NCBI RefSeq assembly: GCF_042678385.1
Contig: NZ_JBHUDY010000001.1
Span: 682,001 to 746,000, forward strand
DNA: 64,000 nt
Reading direction: 5' to 3'
Source: Sphingomonas_B tabacisoli
GTDB taxonomy: Bacteria; Pseudomonadota; Alphaproteobacteria; Sphingomonadales; Sphingomonadaceae
Shown here: piece after piece, positions 1 through 8,974 of the stretch
Layout of the letters: each line of letters opens with the position of its first letter
Position numbering within the stretch: position 1 is the first letter of the stretch
Notes under the pieces: model-generated
Databases searched by the model: none
What the model saw: the letters and a program-made list of their open reading frames with translations, nothing else
What the model was told of the DNA's origin: nothing
Program-made: the position numbers and the translations under genes

Positions 1-608
1 AGGCGCGCGGAGAGCAGAGCGGTCAGGAATAGCGATGCGAGGTGCGCGAGCAGCAGGCCGAGGCTGTGGGCTCCGAGTGCGAAGAAGCCCACTGCGAAGA
101 TGAGCCGGGCGACTTGCTCCCAGAAGATGCGCAGCCGGATTTCCGGGCCAAAAGCGCGGCGTGCGCGAGCGGCGGAGGTCGAGACCTCGACGAACGTCCA
201 GAGTGGCAATGCCCAGGCGAAAATTGCGATCGCGAGCGGGAGCTGCGCCTGATCTTTGGGGGCGGCGGAGAGCGTCGCCGCCAATGGCTCCGCGAAGATC
301 GTCGCGGCCAGCGCCAGCATGGCTGCGGGGATGACGGAAACGAGCAGCGCGAACCGGACGGAGGCGTGCGCGTCCTCCTCGCTTTCGGTGGGGACGATCC
401 GCTGCAGCGCCTGGGTCATCGACAGGTCGATGATGTTCTCGACGATGTTCACCGCCGCCCAAAGCACCGTGTAGATGCCATAGGTCGCGATTCCGAACAG
501 CCATGTATAAGCGGGCTGGGAAACGACTTCAATCAGGGCGCCCAATCGGGCCAGTGCGGCCAGTCCAGCGCCACGGGCGACGTCGCGGTTGGTGACGGCT
601 CCGCTCAC
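1..608 (-). CDS. Oligosaccharide/lipopolysaccharide flippase-like membrane protein, C-terminal part beyond the window
   Basis: The minus strand reads open from a GTG at 608 to the window edge, giving about 202 residues. The GTG overlaps the lptG stop codon (GTGA), so it is translationally coupled to lptG. The protein starts VSGAVTNRDVARGAGLAALARLGALIE and has alternating hydrophobic segments near residues 30-60, 85-110, 120-145 and 170-200, as in multi-helix exporters of the Wzx/MATE (MOP) type. Its place directly after lptF and lptG suggests export of an envelope lipid or glycan. The family call is inferred from hydrophobic pattern and context; the missing C-terminus prevents counting all helices. 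Confidence 0.6.
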   Translation of the reverse strand, partial: MSGAVTNRDVARGAGLAALARLGALIEVVSQPAYTWLFGIATYGIYTVLWAAVNIVENIIDLSMTQALQRIVPTESEEDAHASVRFALLVSVIPAAMLALAATIFAEPLAATLSAAPKDQAQLPLAIAIFAWALPLWTFVEVSTSAARARRAFGPEIRLRIFWEQVARLIFAVGFFALGAHSLGLLLAHLASLFLTALLSAR

Positions 609-1699
609 TCCTCGGTTCGCACCAACACGGTCTCACCGATCAGCAGGAACAAAAGGAACGGCGCCCAGGCCGAGAGCAAGGGCGGGTAGGCGCCGAGATT
701 GCCCATCGCGAGCGAGAAATTGTCGGCGACGAAATAGGCGAAGCCCAGCCCCATGCCGATCACCGCGCGCACGAACAATTTACCCGAGCGCGCGAGCCCG
801 AAGCCGGCGACCGCGCCCAGGAGAGGCATCAGCACGGCGCTCAAGGGTCCCGAAATCTTGTGCCACAGGCTCGCCTCGAGCGACTTGGTCGGGCGGCCGG
901 CGGCCTTCAGGTCCTCGACAGCCTGGCGAAGTTGAATGAATGACAGGCCATCCGCGTCGATATTGGCGAGGGTGAAGCGATCGGGGCTGACGCCGCGTGC
1001 TGCCATGACAGTGCCGAGCTCTTTCTCGGTGCCGGTGCCCACGTCGAACCTTCGCGCGCCAGTCAACCGCCACGCGCCGTCTATGTATTGGCCTTCCTTG
1101 GCTTCGATAATCTGGGACAGCGTGTTGCCGGTGCGATCGTAGATAGCGATGCCTTCCAGCCGTGTGTCGCGGCCGCGGCCGATCGCGCGCTCGGCACGGA
1201 TCAGGTCCTCGCCGTTTCGCACCCACAGGTTGGAGAGCACCGTGCTGCTTTTGGGCAAGGGGCCGTAATTGGCCTTTTGCCACGCGGTGAGCGTCGCGGT
1301 TGAGCGCGCCACCACGCGTTCGTTGAAAACGAAGGAAATGCCCGCAACGAACAGACCCGCCACGATCAGTGGCGCCAGGATCTGGTGCGCCGAGAGACCC
1401 GACGCCTTCATCGAGATGACTTCGCTGTTCTGGTTCAAGGTGATCAGCGTGATCAGCGTGCCGAGCAGCACCGAAAAGGGTAGAAACCGCGCGACGATCT
1501 GGGGCACGCGCAGGCCGACATAGGTCCAGAGCTGCGGCTCGCCATTGCCGGGATAGCCGAGGATGCGATCGGACTCGCCGAGCAGGTCGAGCATCGTCAG
1601 GATCAGCACCAGCCCGGCAAGCACCGCGAACGAGCGCACCAGGAACATGCGCGCCGTGTAGAGCGTAACGGTCCGCGACGGGAAGAATTGCAACTGCAC
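605..1699 (-). CDS. lptG: LPS export ABC transporter permease LptG
   Basis: This 364-residue protein is the LptG permease of the LptB2FG transporter, which extracts lipopolysaccharide-like lipid from the inner membrane and feeds it to the periplasmic bridge. It shows the family layout: about three N-terminal membrane helices (residues 18-40, 60-85, 100-125), a periplasmic beta-jellyroll-like domain (about 130-270), and three C-terminal helices (280-355). It starts at GTG 1699, three bases after the lptF stop codon, and its own stop overlaps the next gene. The spacing and the LptF partner upstream make the assignment firm. Many sphingomonads carry glycosphingolipid in place of ordinary LPS, so the cargo here is not settled by sequence. 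Confidence 0.9.
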   Translation of the reverse strand: MQLQFFPSRTVTLYTARMFLVRSFAVLAGLVLILTMLDLLGESDRILGYPGNGEPQLWTYVGLRVPQIVARFLPFSVLLGTLITLITLNQNSEVISMKASGLSAHQILAPLIVAGLFVAGISFVFNERVVARSTATLTAWQKANYGPLPKSSTVLSNLWVRNGEDLIRAERAIGRGRDTRLEGIAIYDRTGNTLSQIIEAKEGQYIDGAWRLTGARRFDVGTGTEKELGTVMAARGVSPDRFTLANIDADGLSFIQLRQAVEDLKAAGRPTKSLEASLWHKISGPLSAVLMPLLGAVAGFGLARSGKLFVRAVIGMGLGFAYFVADNFSLAMGNLGAYPPLLSAWAPFLLFLLIGETVLVRTEE

Positions 1700-1702
1700 G
1701 GC

Positions 1703-2908
1703 TTAGGCGAGCCTTTCCCGCTTGCGGCGATCAAGCCGAAACCAGCGGCGCACGGCGGTGAAGGCCTTGCTGAAGACGCGCTCGAGCCCACCAATCGGCT
1801 GGCCGCCGGGCACATAGGCGAGCTGGTAGTAGAGCCAGCCGACCAGCGCCGCGAACAGGAGGAACGGCACCCATAAGGCGATCAACGGGTCGATGCGGCC
1901 GAGCGAGCCCATGCCCTGCGCATATTCGTTCACCTTGTGATAGGTGACGACGATCACGATCGAGAGGAACACGCCGAGCGCCGAGGTCGACCGCTTGGGC
2001 GGCACCGCGAGCGCCACCGCGAGCAGCGGCAGCAGGAACATCGAGACGACCTCGACGATCCGGAAGTGAAAATTGGCGCGGCTTTCGTTGCGCTGCGCGG
2101 GCGTGGTGTGGGAATTGCTGCCGATGCGGACCAGCTCCGGAATGGTCAGCTCGCGCTCCTTGCCGCCGCGGCTGCGGAAGCGTTCGACCTTGGGCAGATC
2201 GATCGGCAGGTCGTGCGAGGTGAAGCTCAGCACGCGCGGCGTGACGAAGCCGGGCTCGTTGTGGACCAGCGTGCCGTTCTTCAGCCGGAAGATGATCACG
2301 TCGGGATCGTCGGTGCGCAGGAAGCTGCCTTTTTCGGCGGTGACGGCCAACGTGCGATCGCCCTTGCTTTCGGCGCGAACGAAGATGCCCGACAGGTCGG
2401 CGCCCCGATTGTGGCTCTGTTCGATCCGCACCGTCATCTGCTGGCCGAGCGTCGTGAACTCGCCGACTTTGATCGAGGCGCCGAGCGCGCCCGACCGCAG
2501 CTCGAACTGCAGCCCCTCATAGGCGTAGCGCGCCTTGGGCTGGATGAAGCCGACAATCGCGAGGTTCAGGATCGCCAGCGCGATCGTGAACAGATACGGC
2601 ACCAGCAGCAGCCGGCCATAGCCGAGCCCTACCGCACGCAGCACGTCGAGCTCGGACGAAGTCGCGAGCCGCCGGAAAGCGAGCAGGATGCCAAGCATCA
2701 GCCCGATCGGAATGCCCAGCGACAGATATTCGGGCAAAAGGTTCGCGAGCATGCGGAAAACGACGCTGACCGGTCCGCCCTCCTGCGCGACGAAGTCGAA
2801 CAGCCGCAGCATCTTGTCGAGCACGAGCAACATCGCCGCGATCACGAGCGTCGAGAAGAGCGGAACGGCGATCAGCCGGGCAAGGTATCGGTCAACAGCG
2901 GATAACAT
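1703..2908 (-). CDS. lptF: LPS export ABC transporter permease LptF
   Basis: This 401-residue protein is the LptF permease, partner of LptG in the LptB2FG lipid extractor. It has N-terminal helices (about residues 12-35, 55-80, 95-125), a periplasmic domain (about 140-270) and C-terminal helices (285-370), followed by a basic cytoplasmic tail. The motif region PEYLSLGIPIGLMLGILLAFRRL, seen near residues 58-80, is the family's coupling-helix neighbourhood contacting the ATPase LptB. It heads the operon lptF-lptG-flippase. The lptB and lptC genes are not in the window. A short divergent intergenic region (2909-3014) separates it from the DUF2141 gene. Confidence 0.9.
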   Translation of the reverse strand: MLSAVDRYLARLIAVPLFSTLVIAAMLLVLDKMLRLFDFVAQEGGPVSVVFRMLANLLPEYLSLGIPIGLMLGILLAFRRLATSSELDVLRAVGLGYGRLLLVPYLFTIALAILNLAIVGFIQPKARYAYEGLQFELRSGALGASIKVGEFTTLGQQMTVRIEQSHNRGADLSGIFVRAESKGDRTLAVTAEKGSFLRTDDPDVIIFRLKNGTLVHNEPGFVTPRVLSFTSHDLPIDLPKVERFRSRGGKERELTIPELVRIGSNSHTTPAQRNESRANFHFRIVEVVSMFLLPLLAVALAVPPKRSTSALGVFLSIVIVVTYHKVNEYAQGMGSLGRIDPLIALWVPFLLFAALVGWLYYQLAYVPGGQPIGGLERVFSKAFTAVRRWFRLDRRKRERLA

Positions 2909-3014
2909 CTTCGAATTCTAGACGCCCTGCGACCATGTTTTGGCCGCAAAGCTCCACCAGATGCCAGTGTCAAGGTGGCGGTGCGGCGTGTCCGCTATAG
3001 CCGCGGATGTAGAG

Positions 3015-3515
3015 ATGGTCATGAAGAAAGTTGCGGTTGCTTTTCTGGCCGCCTTCGGCGCGGCGGCATGGAGCGTTCCGGCATCGGCGATGTTCGGCGA
3101 TGCGGATGCCTGCGCGCGCGGCGAAAGCGCGTTGCTGGTTCGCGTCGACGGCTTCAAGGAGCGGCAGGGGACGCTGCGTGTGCAGGTCTATGGCTCCAAC
3201 CCCGCCGACTTCCTCGCCAAGGGCAAGAAGCTGAAGCGCGTCGACGTGCCGGTCGCCAAGGCCGGACGCATGGACGTGTGCGTGGCACTTCCGGGCCCGG
3301 GCAATTATGCAGTCGCGGTGCGGCACGATCAGGACGGCAACGGCCGCTCCGGCTGGTCGGACGGCGGCGGCTTTTCGCGCAACCCGCATATTTCGCTGCT
3401 GCACCTGAAGCCCAGCTATAACGACGTGGTGATCCAGGTCGGACGTGGCGTGAGGCCGGTGGACGTCACGCTGCAATATCGCAGCGGGCTGTCTATCGGA
3501 CCTGTGCGCGGCTGA
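3015..3515 (+). CDS. Secreted DUF2141 family protein
   Basis: The protein has a clear signal peptide: MVMKK, a hydrophobic stretch, then a cleavage-like site after PASA. The mature part (about 140 residues) has the DUF2141 pattern, with a beta-rich fold and the acidic DQDGNGRSG loop typical of the family's calcium-like turn. I placed the start at ATG 3015; ATG 3021 is equally possible. Any start further upstream would hide the signal peptide. The stop codon shares its last base with the ATG of the lipid kinase, so the two are coupled. The biochemical role of DUF2141 is unknown; a periplasmic or outer-envelope location is inferred. Confidence 0.75.
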   Translation: MVMKKVAVAFLAAFGAAAWSVPASAMFGDADACARGESALLVRVDGFKERQGTLRVQVYGSNPADFLAKGKKLKRVDVPVAKAGRMDVCVALPGPGNYAVAVRHDQDGNGRSGWSDGGGFSRNPHISLLHLKPSYNDVVIQVGRGVRPVDVTLQYRSGLSIGPVRG

Positions 3516-4477
3516 TGGCCTGCGTCGCGCTCCTTTCCAATCCACGCTCCACGGGCAACCGCGCCCTTTTGCCGCGCGTCCGCGCCTACTGCGCTCGTCA
3601 CCCCGACGTATTCCATTACGAAGTGGAAGAGATCGGCCAGATTCCGGACGCGATGCGCACCATAGCGCGGGTGAGCCCTAAGGTCATCGTGATCAACGGC
3701 GGCGACGGATCGGTGCAGGCGGCGCTGACCGAGCTGCATGGCGGCCGCCATTTCGGCGAGACGCCGCCGCCGGTCGCGGTGCTGCCGAACGGCAAAACCA
3801 ACCTGATCGCGCTCGATCTGGGCGCGCAGGGCGATCCGCTAGAAGCGCTCGAGAAGATCGTCGAACTCGCCCAGTCCGACCTGGACGCGCATATCGTCCG
3901 CCGCGAGCTGATCGCGCTTTCCGACGGCTATGACAGCCGGCCGGTGCTCGGCATGTTCCTGGGCGGCGCGGGGCTGGCCGATTCGATCCTGTTCTGCCGG
4001 AACAAAATCTATCCGCTGGGACTGCCGAACGGGCTCAGCCATCTCCTGACCGCGCTGGCGGTAATCATGTCGGTCGTGCTCGGAATCCGGGCCGCATTCT
4101 TGCCGCCGCGGCCGTCGCCCGTCAGCGTGTCACTGAAGCGCGGCGGGCAATTCTCGGGTCGTTTCACCTTGCTGATCGTGACCACGCTCGAACGGCTGCT
4201 GCTCGGAAGCAAGGCCGAGGGTGCTGGCGGACGGCTGAAGCTGATGGCGGTCGAGCAGGGATCGGGCACGCTGTTCCGCGCGGTGTTCGCAAGCATCCGC
4301 GGACGGCTGGGCCGCAACCGGCTGCAGGGTGTGCATATAGAGCAGGGCGACGAAATCGAGATCGCCGGCGAACGGTCGAACGTGATCTTGGACGGCGAGC
4401 TGTTCCAGACAAGCGCCGACAAGCCGATCGTGCTGCGCACCACCGCACCGGTTCCGTTCCTGAAGCTCGCAGCATAA
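3515..4477 (+). CDS. Diacylglycerol kinase catalytic-domain lipid kinase
   Basis: This 320-residue protein has the DAGK catalytic fold: an N-terminal phosphate loop (NPRSTGN, residues 9-15) and the nucleotide-binding signature GGDGS (residues 62-66), then PNGKTN near residue 92. It would transfer phosphate from ATP to a lipid hydroxyl at the membrane. Family members act on diacylglycerol, sphingosine or ceramide, and the substrate cannot be read from sequence. The gene is coupled to the DUF2141 gene (TGATG) and is followed after 12 bases by the Tam41-like gene. Three kilobases further on are the sphingolipid genes, so a ceramide kinase role is a reasonable alternative to a diacylglycerol role. 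Confidence 0.85.
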   Translation: MACVALLSNPRSTGNRALLPRVRAYCARHPDVFHYEVEEIGQIPDAMRTIARVSPKVIVINGGDGSVQAALTELHGGRHFGETPPPVAVLPNGKTNLIALDLGAQGDPLEALEKIVELAQSDLDAHIVRRELIALSDGYDSRPVLGMFLGGAGLADSILFCRNKIYPLGLPNGLSHLLTALAVIMSVVLGIRAAFLPPRPSPVSVSLKRGGQFSGRFTLLIVTTLERLLLGSKAEGAGGRLKLMAVEQGSGTLFRAVFASIRGRLGRNRLQGVHIEQGDEIEIAGERSNVILDGELFQTSADKPIVLRTTAPVPFLKLAA

Positions 4478-4489
4478 GTTCCGGCCCGC

Positions 4490-5380
4490 ATGGGCGACCT
4501 CCAAGACCTGATCGCGGCCGAACTCGCGCAGCCTGTCGATGCGCGCGTGCGCCAGGCGGCTGGAACGATCGCGGCAGCGCATCCGGGCGCCCGCGCGGTG
4601 CTCTTCTACGGGTCGTGCCTCAGGACCGGCGAGATCGACGGGCAAATGCTCGATTTCTATCTGATCGTTAGCGACTATCGACAAGCATACGGAAAGCGCT
4701 GGCTGGCCTGGGCGAACCAGATGATCCCGCCGAACGTCTTTCCGTTCGAACGAAACGGCGTCGCCGCCAAATATGCGGTGTTGAGCGAAGACCACTTGCG
4801 CAGGGAGTGCAGCGTGGCGGCGCGCAGCCCATCGGTTTGGGCACGCTTCGCCCAGCCGGTTCGCCTCGTCTGGGCTGCCGACGACAACGCACGCACGACC
4901 GTGAGGCAGGCTGTCGCCAGCGCCCCTTCCACGTTCCTTGAGCTTGTTCGGCCTACCATGACAAACCGCCAGGCCACCGACGTACTCCAAATCTGGCGTG
5001 AGGGATTCACTCTCACCTACGGCTCGGAACTGAGAGCGGAACGAAGTGGTCGACCAGACGCGATCGTTGACCAAGAGCCGGCACGTTATGCGAAAGTGGC
5101 GAACCTCCTCGGTTTTCCACGATCCGACGACGATGATGCGCGAGCGCGGCAGAGTGCCATAGAGGCCTGGCGACAACACCAGAGGCGCGGCAAGCGCCTA
5201 ACACTTCTCCGCTTAGCCAAAGCGAGCCTGACCTTTGCCGGAGGAGTTGATTACCTCGCCTGGAAGATCAACCGGCATGCGGACGCGGGCATTGTCGTGA
5301 AGCCGTGGCAGCGGCGCTGGCCGCTGCTCGGCGCGCTCATTCTGCTGCCGCGGCTGCTTCGAAGGGGGGCGGTCCGCTAG
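4490..5380 (+). CDS. Tam41-like nucleotidyltransferase, candidate lipid-phosphate cytidylyltransferase
   Basis: This 296-residue protein carries a nucleotidyltransferase signature: YGSCLRTGE (residues 40-48) followed by MLDFYLIVSDY (53-63), matching the G-S ... D-hhh-V pattern of the family. Downstream it has an AWANQMIPPNVFPFE block and KYAVLSEDHL (94-103), which resembles the corresponding regions of mitochondrial Tam41, the enzyme that makes CDP-diacylglycerol from phosphatidate and CTP. Tam41 homologues do occur in bacteria. It lies 12 bases after the lipid kinase, which would supply a phosphorylated lipid. Its last 44 bases overlap the convergent histidine kinase gene. The Tam41 call comes from motif recall without an alignment; generic nucleotidyltransferase is the safe fallback. 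Confidence 0.6.
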   Translation: MGDLQDLIAAELAQPVDARVRQAAGTIAAAHPGARAVLFYGSCLRTGEIDGQMLDFYLIVSDYRQAYGKRWLAWANQMIPPNVFPFERNGVAAKYAVLSEDHLRRECSVAARSPSVWARFAQPVRLVWAADDNARTTVRQAVASAPSTFLELVRPTMTNRQATDVLQIWREGFTLTYGSELRAERSGRPDAIVDQEPARYAKVANLLGFPRSDDDDARARQSAIEAWRQHQRRGKRLTLLRLAKASLTFAGGVDYLAWKINRHADAGIVVKPWQRRWPLLGALILLPRLLRRGAVR

Positions 5381-7340
5381 TCTTGGCGAGCGCGGCCTGA
5401 ACCGCATTGGACAAGGCGCCGATCGTGAACGGCTTGCGCAGCACGTCGTGCCCGCCGAACGCCGCCGCTTCGTCGATCTCGCCGGCATAGCCGGTCACGA
5501 ACAAGACCCCCAGATGCGGGTGACGCGGCTGAAGCGATGCGATCAGTTCGGGGCCGGTGGTGCCGGGCATGACCACGTCCGACAGGATCAGCCGGACATC
5601 CGAGTGCGCGTCGATCAACGCTTCCGCTTCGTCCGGCGAGGCGCAGGCGATCGGGCTGTGCCCCAGTTCCGCCAGCGCCTCGACGGTCGCGTTCAGCACG
5701 CGCGGATCGTCCTCGACCACCAGGATCGTCGCATGTTCCTCGCGGTGGGAATGGCCTGAGAAACCGGTCTCGCTTGCCGGCGACACGATACGCTGGGCGC
5801 CGGTGAAGCGCGGCAGCAGTAGCGTCACGGTCGTGCCGAAACCCGGCTGCGAGGTAATGATGATCTCGCCCATCGACTGGCGAACGAAGCCGAAAATCTG
5901 GCTCAGGCCCAGGCCGGTGCCCTTGCCGACGGGTTTGGTCGTGAAGAATGGCTCGAACACCCGGTCGAGCACCGACTGCTCCATGCCGCAGCCGGTGTCG
6001 GCGACGGAGATTGCGAGATAATCGCCCGCGCGCATGTCGCCGAGCTCGCCGGGCGATAGTGTGCGCATGCCGGTGGCAAGCGTCAGCGTGCCTTCGCCGT
6101 CCATCGCATCGCGCGCGTTCACGGCGAGGTTCAACAGCGCGTTTTCGAGCTGGTGGCGATCGACCCACACGCTCCAATCCTCGCTATCGAAGCGTGTGCG
6201 CACTGAGATGCGCTCGCCCAGCGTGCGGTCGAGCAGATCGTGCATGCCATCGATCAGGGAATCGGGCGAGACGGCTTCGGGGAGCAGCGGCTCGGCGCGG
6301 GCGAAGGCAAGCAGGCGCCGGGTGAGCGCAGCGGCGCGGCTGGCGCCTTCCATCGCGTTTTCGATGTGCCGGCCGGCCTCCGCGGAGCCATCGGCCATGC
6401 GGCGCTTGGCGAGTTCCAGCCCGCCGATCACCACCGCGAGCATATTGTTGAAATCGTGCGCGATGCCGCCAGTGAGCTGGCCGACCGCATCCATCTTCTG
6501 GGCCTGACGGAGCTGAGCTTCCGCCGCCGCGCGATCCGCCGCCTCGGCCAGTAATGCTTCGTTGGCGAGGCGAAGCTCCCGCGTGCGGTCGGCAACCGCT
6601 TCTTCCAGCTCCTGTGCGCGACGCGCGACGTCATCGGCGTCCTTTCGAGCCGTGCGTCGTTCCGCCATCGCCTGGATAACGGTGAAGCCCAGGAAGGCCG
6701 CACCGGTCAGCAGAATGACGGCGAAGGACAGAAGCAGGCTCGCCGCCCAATTGGACTGATCGAGCGTATCGTTCGCGTCCTTGATGCGCGCGCCGAGCGT
6801 GCGGTTTTCGAGCGCGATGATCTGCTCGACCGTGTCGTTCAGTTCCTTGACGCTCGCGACCTTGCCGGCCTTGTCGAAGATAGCGAGGCCATTGATCTTC
6901 TGGTCATAGCGCGTGCGAAGCGCTGCGCCCGACAGCATGTGGCCGCGCTCGTCATAATAATGGCGAAGCTTGGCGGCGAGGCGTGCCTGTTCCGGATTGT
7001 CGCGCGTCACCTCCCGCAGACGGTTGATCGCGAAGCCCGCGCGGCGCCATTCGTCGACATAGACGCGGCCAAATTCCGGCTGGAGATTGACGACGTAGCG
7101 GCCGAGCGAAAGCTCTGCATCGGCCATCGTGCTCTGCAACGTGCGGACGAGGATCATCACCTCGAAGCTGTGCCGCTGCGCCGCAAGCGCCTGGTCGCGC
7201 TGCCGATTGGAGTTGGTAACGAGAACGGTGAGGGCGATAAGACCGATCGCTGCGACGAGCGCGAGCGCGATCGCAAGCGCGCGCCGCACGCTGATCGAGC
7301 CTTGCTCGTTATCCTGGCCTAATCCCGCAACCATCCCCAC
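5337..7340 (-). CDS. Hybrid sensor histidine kinase with CHASE3-like sensor and C-terminal receiver
   Basis: The 667-residue protein has a membrane helix near residues 22-42, a helical periplasmic CHASE3-like sensor (about 50-195) and a second helix near 200-222. A coiled coil (230-285) follows, then the dimerisation domain with phospho-acceptor H295 (GGIAHDFNNM), the ATPase domain with N-box near 400-412 and glycine-rich GKGTGLGLS near 472-480, and a receiver domain (538-655) with acceptor D588 in LSDVVMPG. It is therefore a self-contained phosphorelay protein; its final output partner is not nearby. The start is GTG 7340, with ATG 7334 a possible alternative. The 3' end overlaps the convergent Tam41-like gene. 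Confidence 0.88.
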   Translation of the reverse strand: MGMVAGLGQDNEQGSISVRRALAIALALVAAIGLIALTVLVTNSNRQRDQALAAQRHSFEVMILVRTLQSTMADAELSLGRYVVNLQPEFGRVYVDEWRRAGFAINRLREVTRDNPEQARLAAKLRHYYDERGHMLSGAALRTRYDQKINGLAIFDKAGKVASVKELNDTVEQIIALENRTLGARIKDANDTLDQSNWAASLLLSFAVILLTGAAFLGFTVIQAMAERRTARKDADDVARRAQELEEAVADRTRELRLANEALLAEAADRAAAEAQLRQAQKMDAVGQLTGGIAHDFNNMLAVVIGGLELAKRRMADGSAEAGRHIENAMEGASRAAALTRRLLAFARAEPLLPEAVSPDSLIDGMHDLLDRTLGERISVRTRFDSEDWSVWVDRHQLENALLNLAVNARDAMDGEGTLTLATGMRTLSPGELGDMRAGDYLAISVADTGCGMEQSVLDRVFEPFFTTKPVGKGTGLGLSQIFGFVRQSMGEIIITSQPGFGTTVTLLLPRFTGAQRIVSPASETGFSGHSHREEHATILVVEDDPRVLNATVEALAELGHSPIACASPDEAEALIDAHSDVRLILSDVVMPGTTGPELIASLQPRHPHLGVLFVTGYAGEIDEAAAFGGHDVLRKPFTIGALSNAVQAALAKTSGPPPFEAAAAAE

Positions 7341-7384
7341 GCCGCCTGTAACAAAGCGTGGTTAACGGTTTCTGTCCAGCGCAG

Positions 7385-8641
7385 TCAGGCGATCACGCCC
7401 ATCGACCGGCCAGCCTGTGCGAACATGGCGATGATCTGCTCGACTTGCTCCGGCGTATGCTCGGCGCAGAGCGAGCAGCGGAGCAGATACATGCCGGCCG
7501 GAGTCGCGGGCGGGCGCGCCATGTTGACGTAAAGGCCGAGCTCCAACAGCGCCTGCCATATGCCCACCGCCTGTTCCTGTGTCGGCAGCAGCACGGCGAT
7601 GATCGCCGATTGCGGCGTTTCGGTGCCGAGCCTGAAGCCAAGCTCGGTCAGGCCGTTATGCACGCGCCGGGCGTTCTCCCACAGGTGCTGGCGCTTGTTG
7701 TGGGCGTGACGAAGCTTGCGGATCGACGTCGCCGCGGTCGCGACCACCGAAGGCGGCAGCGAAGCCGTGAAGATATAGGGGCGGCAGGCAAGGCGGATCG
7801 CTTCGAACTTCGGGTGGTTCGACACGCAGAAGCCGCCGACCGTGCCGACCGATTTGGAGAAGGTGCCGACGATGAAGTCGACATCGCCTTCGCAGCCCTG
7901 ATCCTCGTAAACGCCGCGGCCGTTGGGGCCGTAAAAGCCCATCGAATGGGCTTCGTCGGAAAGCACCATCGCGCCATGCTTCTTGGCGACCGCGACCATG
8001 TCCTTCAGCGGCGCGATGTCGCCCAGCATCGAATAGACGCCCTCGAGCACCACCAGTTTGCCCGCCTCCTTGGGCAGGCGGCCGAGCCTTTTGTCGAGAT
8101 CGGCGATGTCGTTGTGGCGGAAGCGGACGATTTCGGCATAGCCCTGCTTGCAGCCGTCGTAGATCGAGGCGTGGCTGTCGGCATCGAGGATCACATACTC
8201 GCCCTTGCCAACCAGCGTGGAGATCATGCCGAGATTGGCCATGTAGCCGGTCGAGAAGACGATCGCGCCGGTGGTGCCGTAGAATTCCCTAAGCGCTTCC
8301 TCGACCTCCATATGATCGCGGAAGGTGCCGTTCAACATGCGGCTGCCGTTGGTGCCGGAGCCGAACTGGTCTAGCGCGTCCTTGCCGGCCTGGATCACGT
8401 CCGGATCGAAGGTCATGCCCATGTAATTGTACGTGCCGAGCAGGATCGTCTTCTTGCCCTTGATGACGGCCTCGGTGGGCGACAGCACCTGCTCCATCAC
8501 GATCGCGAAGGGATCGCGGACGCCGCTGTCGAGTAACGCCTGGCGCTCGGCGATCAGGCCGTCGAACTTCGACATCAGGTCGCGCTCGGGCGCGACCGTC
8601 TCGACGGTGGGGGCGTCGGCGGTCTGGAGGCTGTCGGTCAT
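7385..8641 (-). CDS. spt: Serine palmitoyltransferase (sphingolipid long-chain base synthase)
   Basis: This 418-residue PLP enzyme is of the alpha-oxoamine synthase family and matches the soluble homodimeric serine palmitoyltransferase of Sphingomonas in length and sequence. It condenses serine with a fatty acyl thioester to give 3-ketosphinganine, the first step of sphingolipid synthesis. Visible features are the PLP lysine in GTFSKSVGTVGG near residue 263, the aspartate and histidine in LSDEAHSMGFYGP near 228-240, and DADSHASIYDG near 155-165. It lies immediately after the small acyl carrier protein gene (4 bases apart), which probably delivers the acyl chain. This gene is the strongest taxonomic marker for a sphingomonad. 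Confidence 0.93.
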   Translation of the reverse strand: MTDSLQTADAPTVETVAPERDLMSKFDGLIAERQALLDSGVRDPFAIVMEQVLSPTEAVIKGKKTILLGTYNYMGMTFDPDVIQAGKDALDQFGSGTNGSRMLNGTFRDHMEVEEALREFYGTTGAIVFSTGYMANLGMISTLVGKGEYVILDADSHASIYDGCKQGYAEIVRFRHNDIADLDKRLGRLPKEAGKLVVLEGVYSMLGDIAPLKDMVAVAKKHGAMVLSDEAHSMGFYGPNGRGVYEDQGCEGDVDFIVGTFSKSVGTVGGFCVSNHPKFEAIRLACRPYIFTASLPPSVVATAATSIRKLRHAHNKRQHLWENARRVHNGLTELGFRLGTETPQSAIIAVLLPTQEQAVGIWQALLELGLYVNMARPPATPAGMYLLRCSLCAEHTPEQVEQIIAMFAQAGRSMGVIA

Positions 8642-8645
8642 CGGC

Positions 8646-8888
8646 TCAGCCCTGGAGCTTGCCGACCGCGTCGACCAGCTGGCCGACGGTTTCGATTTCC
8701 GCCTGCATGTTCATCGTGATGATGATGTCGAACTCGTCCTCGACGGCAGCGACGAAGTCCATCACGGTCAGGCTGTCCCATTCGAGATCGCCGGCGAACG
8801 TGGTCGTGTCGGTGAGCGCCACGCCCTTTTTGTTGAACGGCTCAATCAGGCGGTGGACGATTGTTTCAATTTCTTGACGGTCGGACAT
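8646..8888 (-). CDS. acpR: Acyl carrier protein of the sphingolipid cluster
   Basis: This 80-residue acidic protein has the phosphopantetheine attachment motif WDSL, with the serine at residue 39, and the four-helix length of an acyl carrier protein. It is encoded directly upstream of spt, the arrangement seen in Caulobacter and sphingomonads where the carrier protein is dedicated to serine palmitoyltransferase. It would present the acyl thioester for condensation with serine. The initiation context on the minus strand is consistent with a start at 8888, and an intergenic region of about 85 bases separates it from the divergent PycTM-like gene. Confidence 0.85.
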   Translation of the reverse strand: MSDRQEIETIVHRLIEPFNKKGVALTDTTTFAGDLEWDSLTVMDFVAAVEDEFDIIITMNMQAEIETVGQLVDAVGKLQG

Positions 8889-8974
8889 GAGCGGTCCCTA
8901 ATGCGGTTGGGCGCGCCTTGCCAAGCGATTGCGGCTGAAGGGTGGCAGCCCCAAGACACGATGAAGGGGGATTT

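Noticed and set aside
42..689. Open frame on the plus strand
   Set aside because: It runs antisense through the flippase and lptG genes, whose frames have coherent membrane-protein sequence and overlaps; the plus frame has low-complexity, charged composition.
1937..2905. Long plus-strand frame opposite lptF
   Set aside because: Antisense shadow in GC-rich DNA, with highly charged sequence; lptF is well supported.
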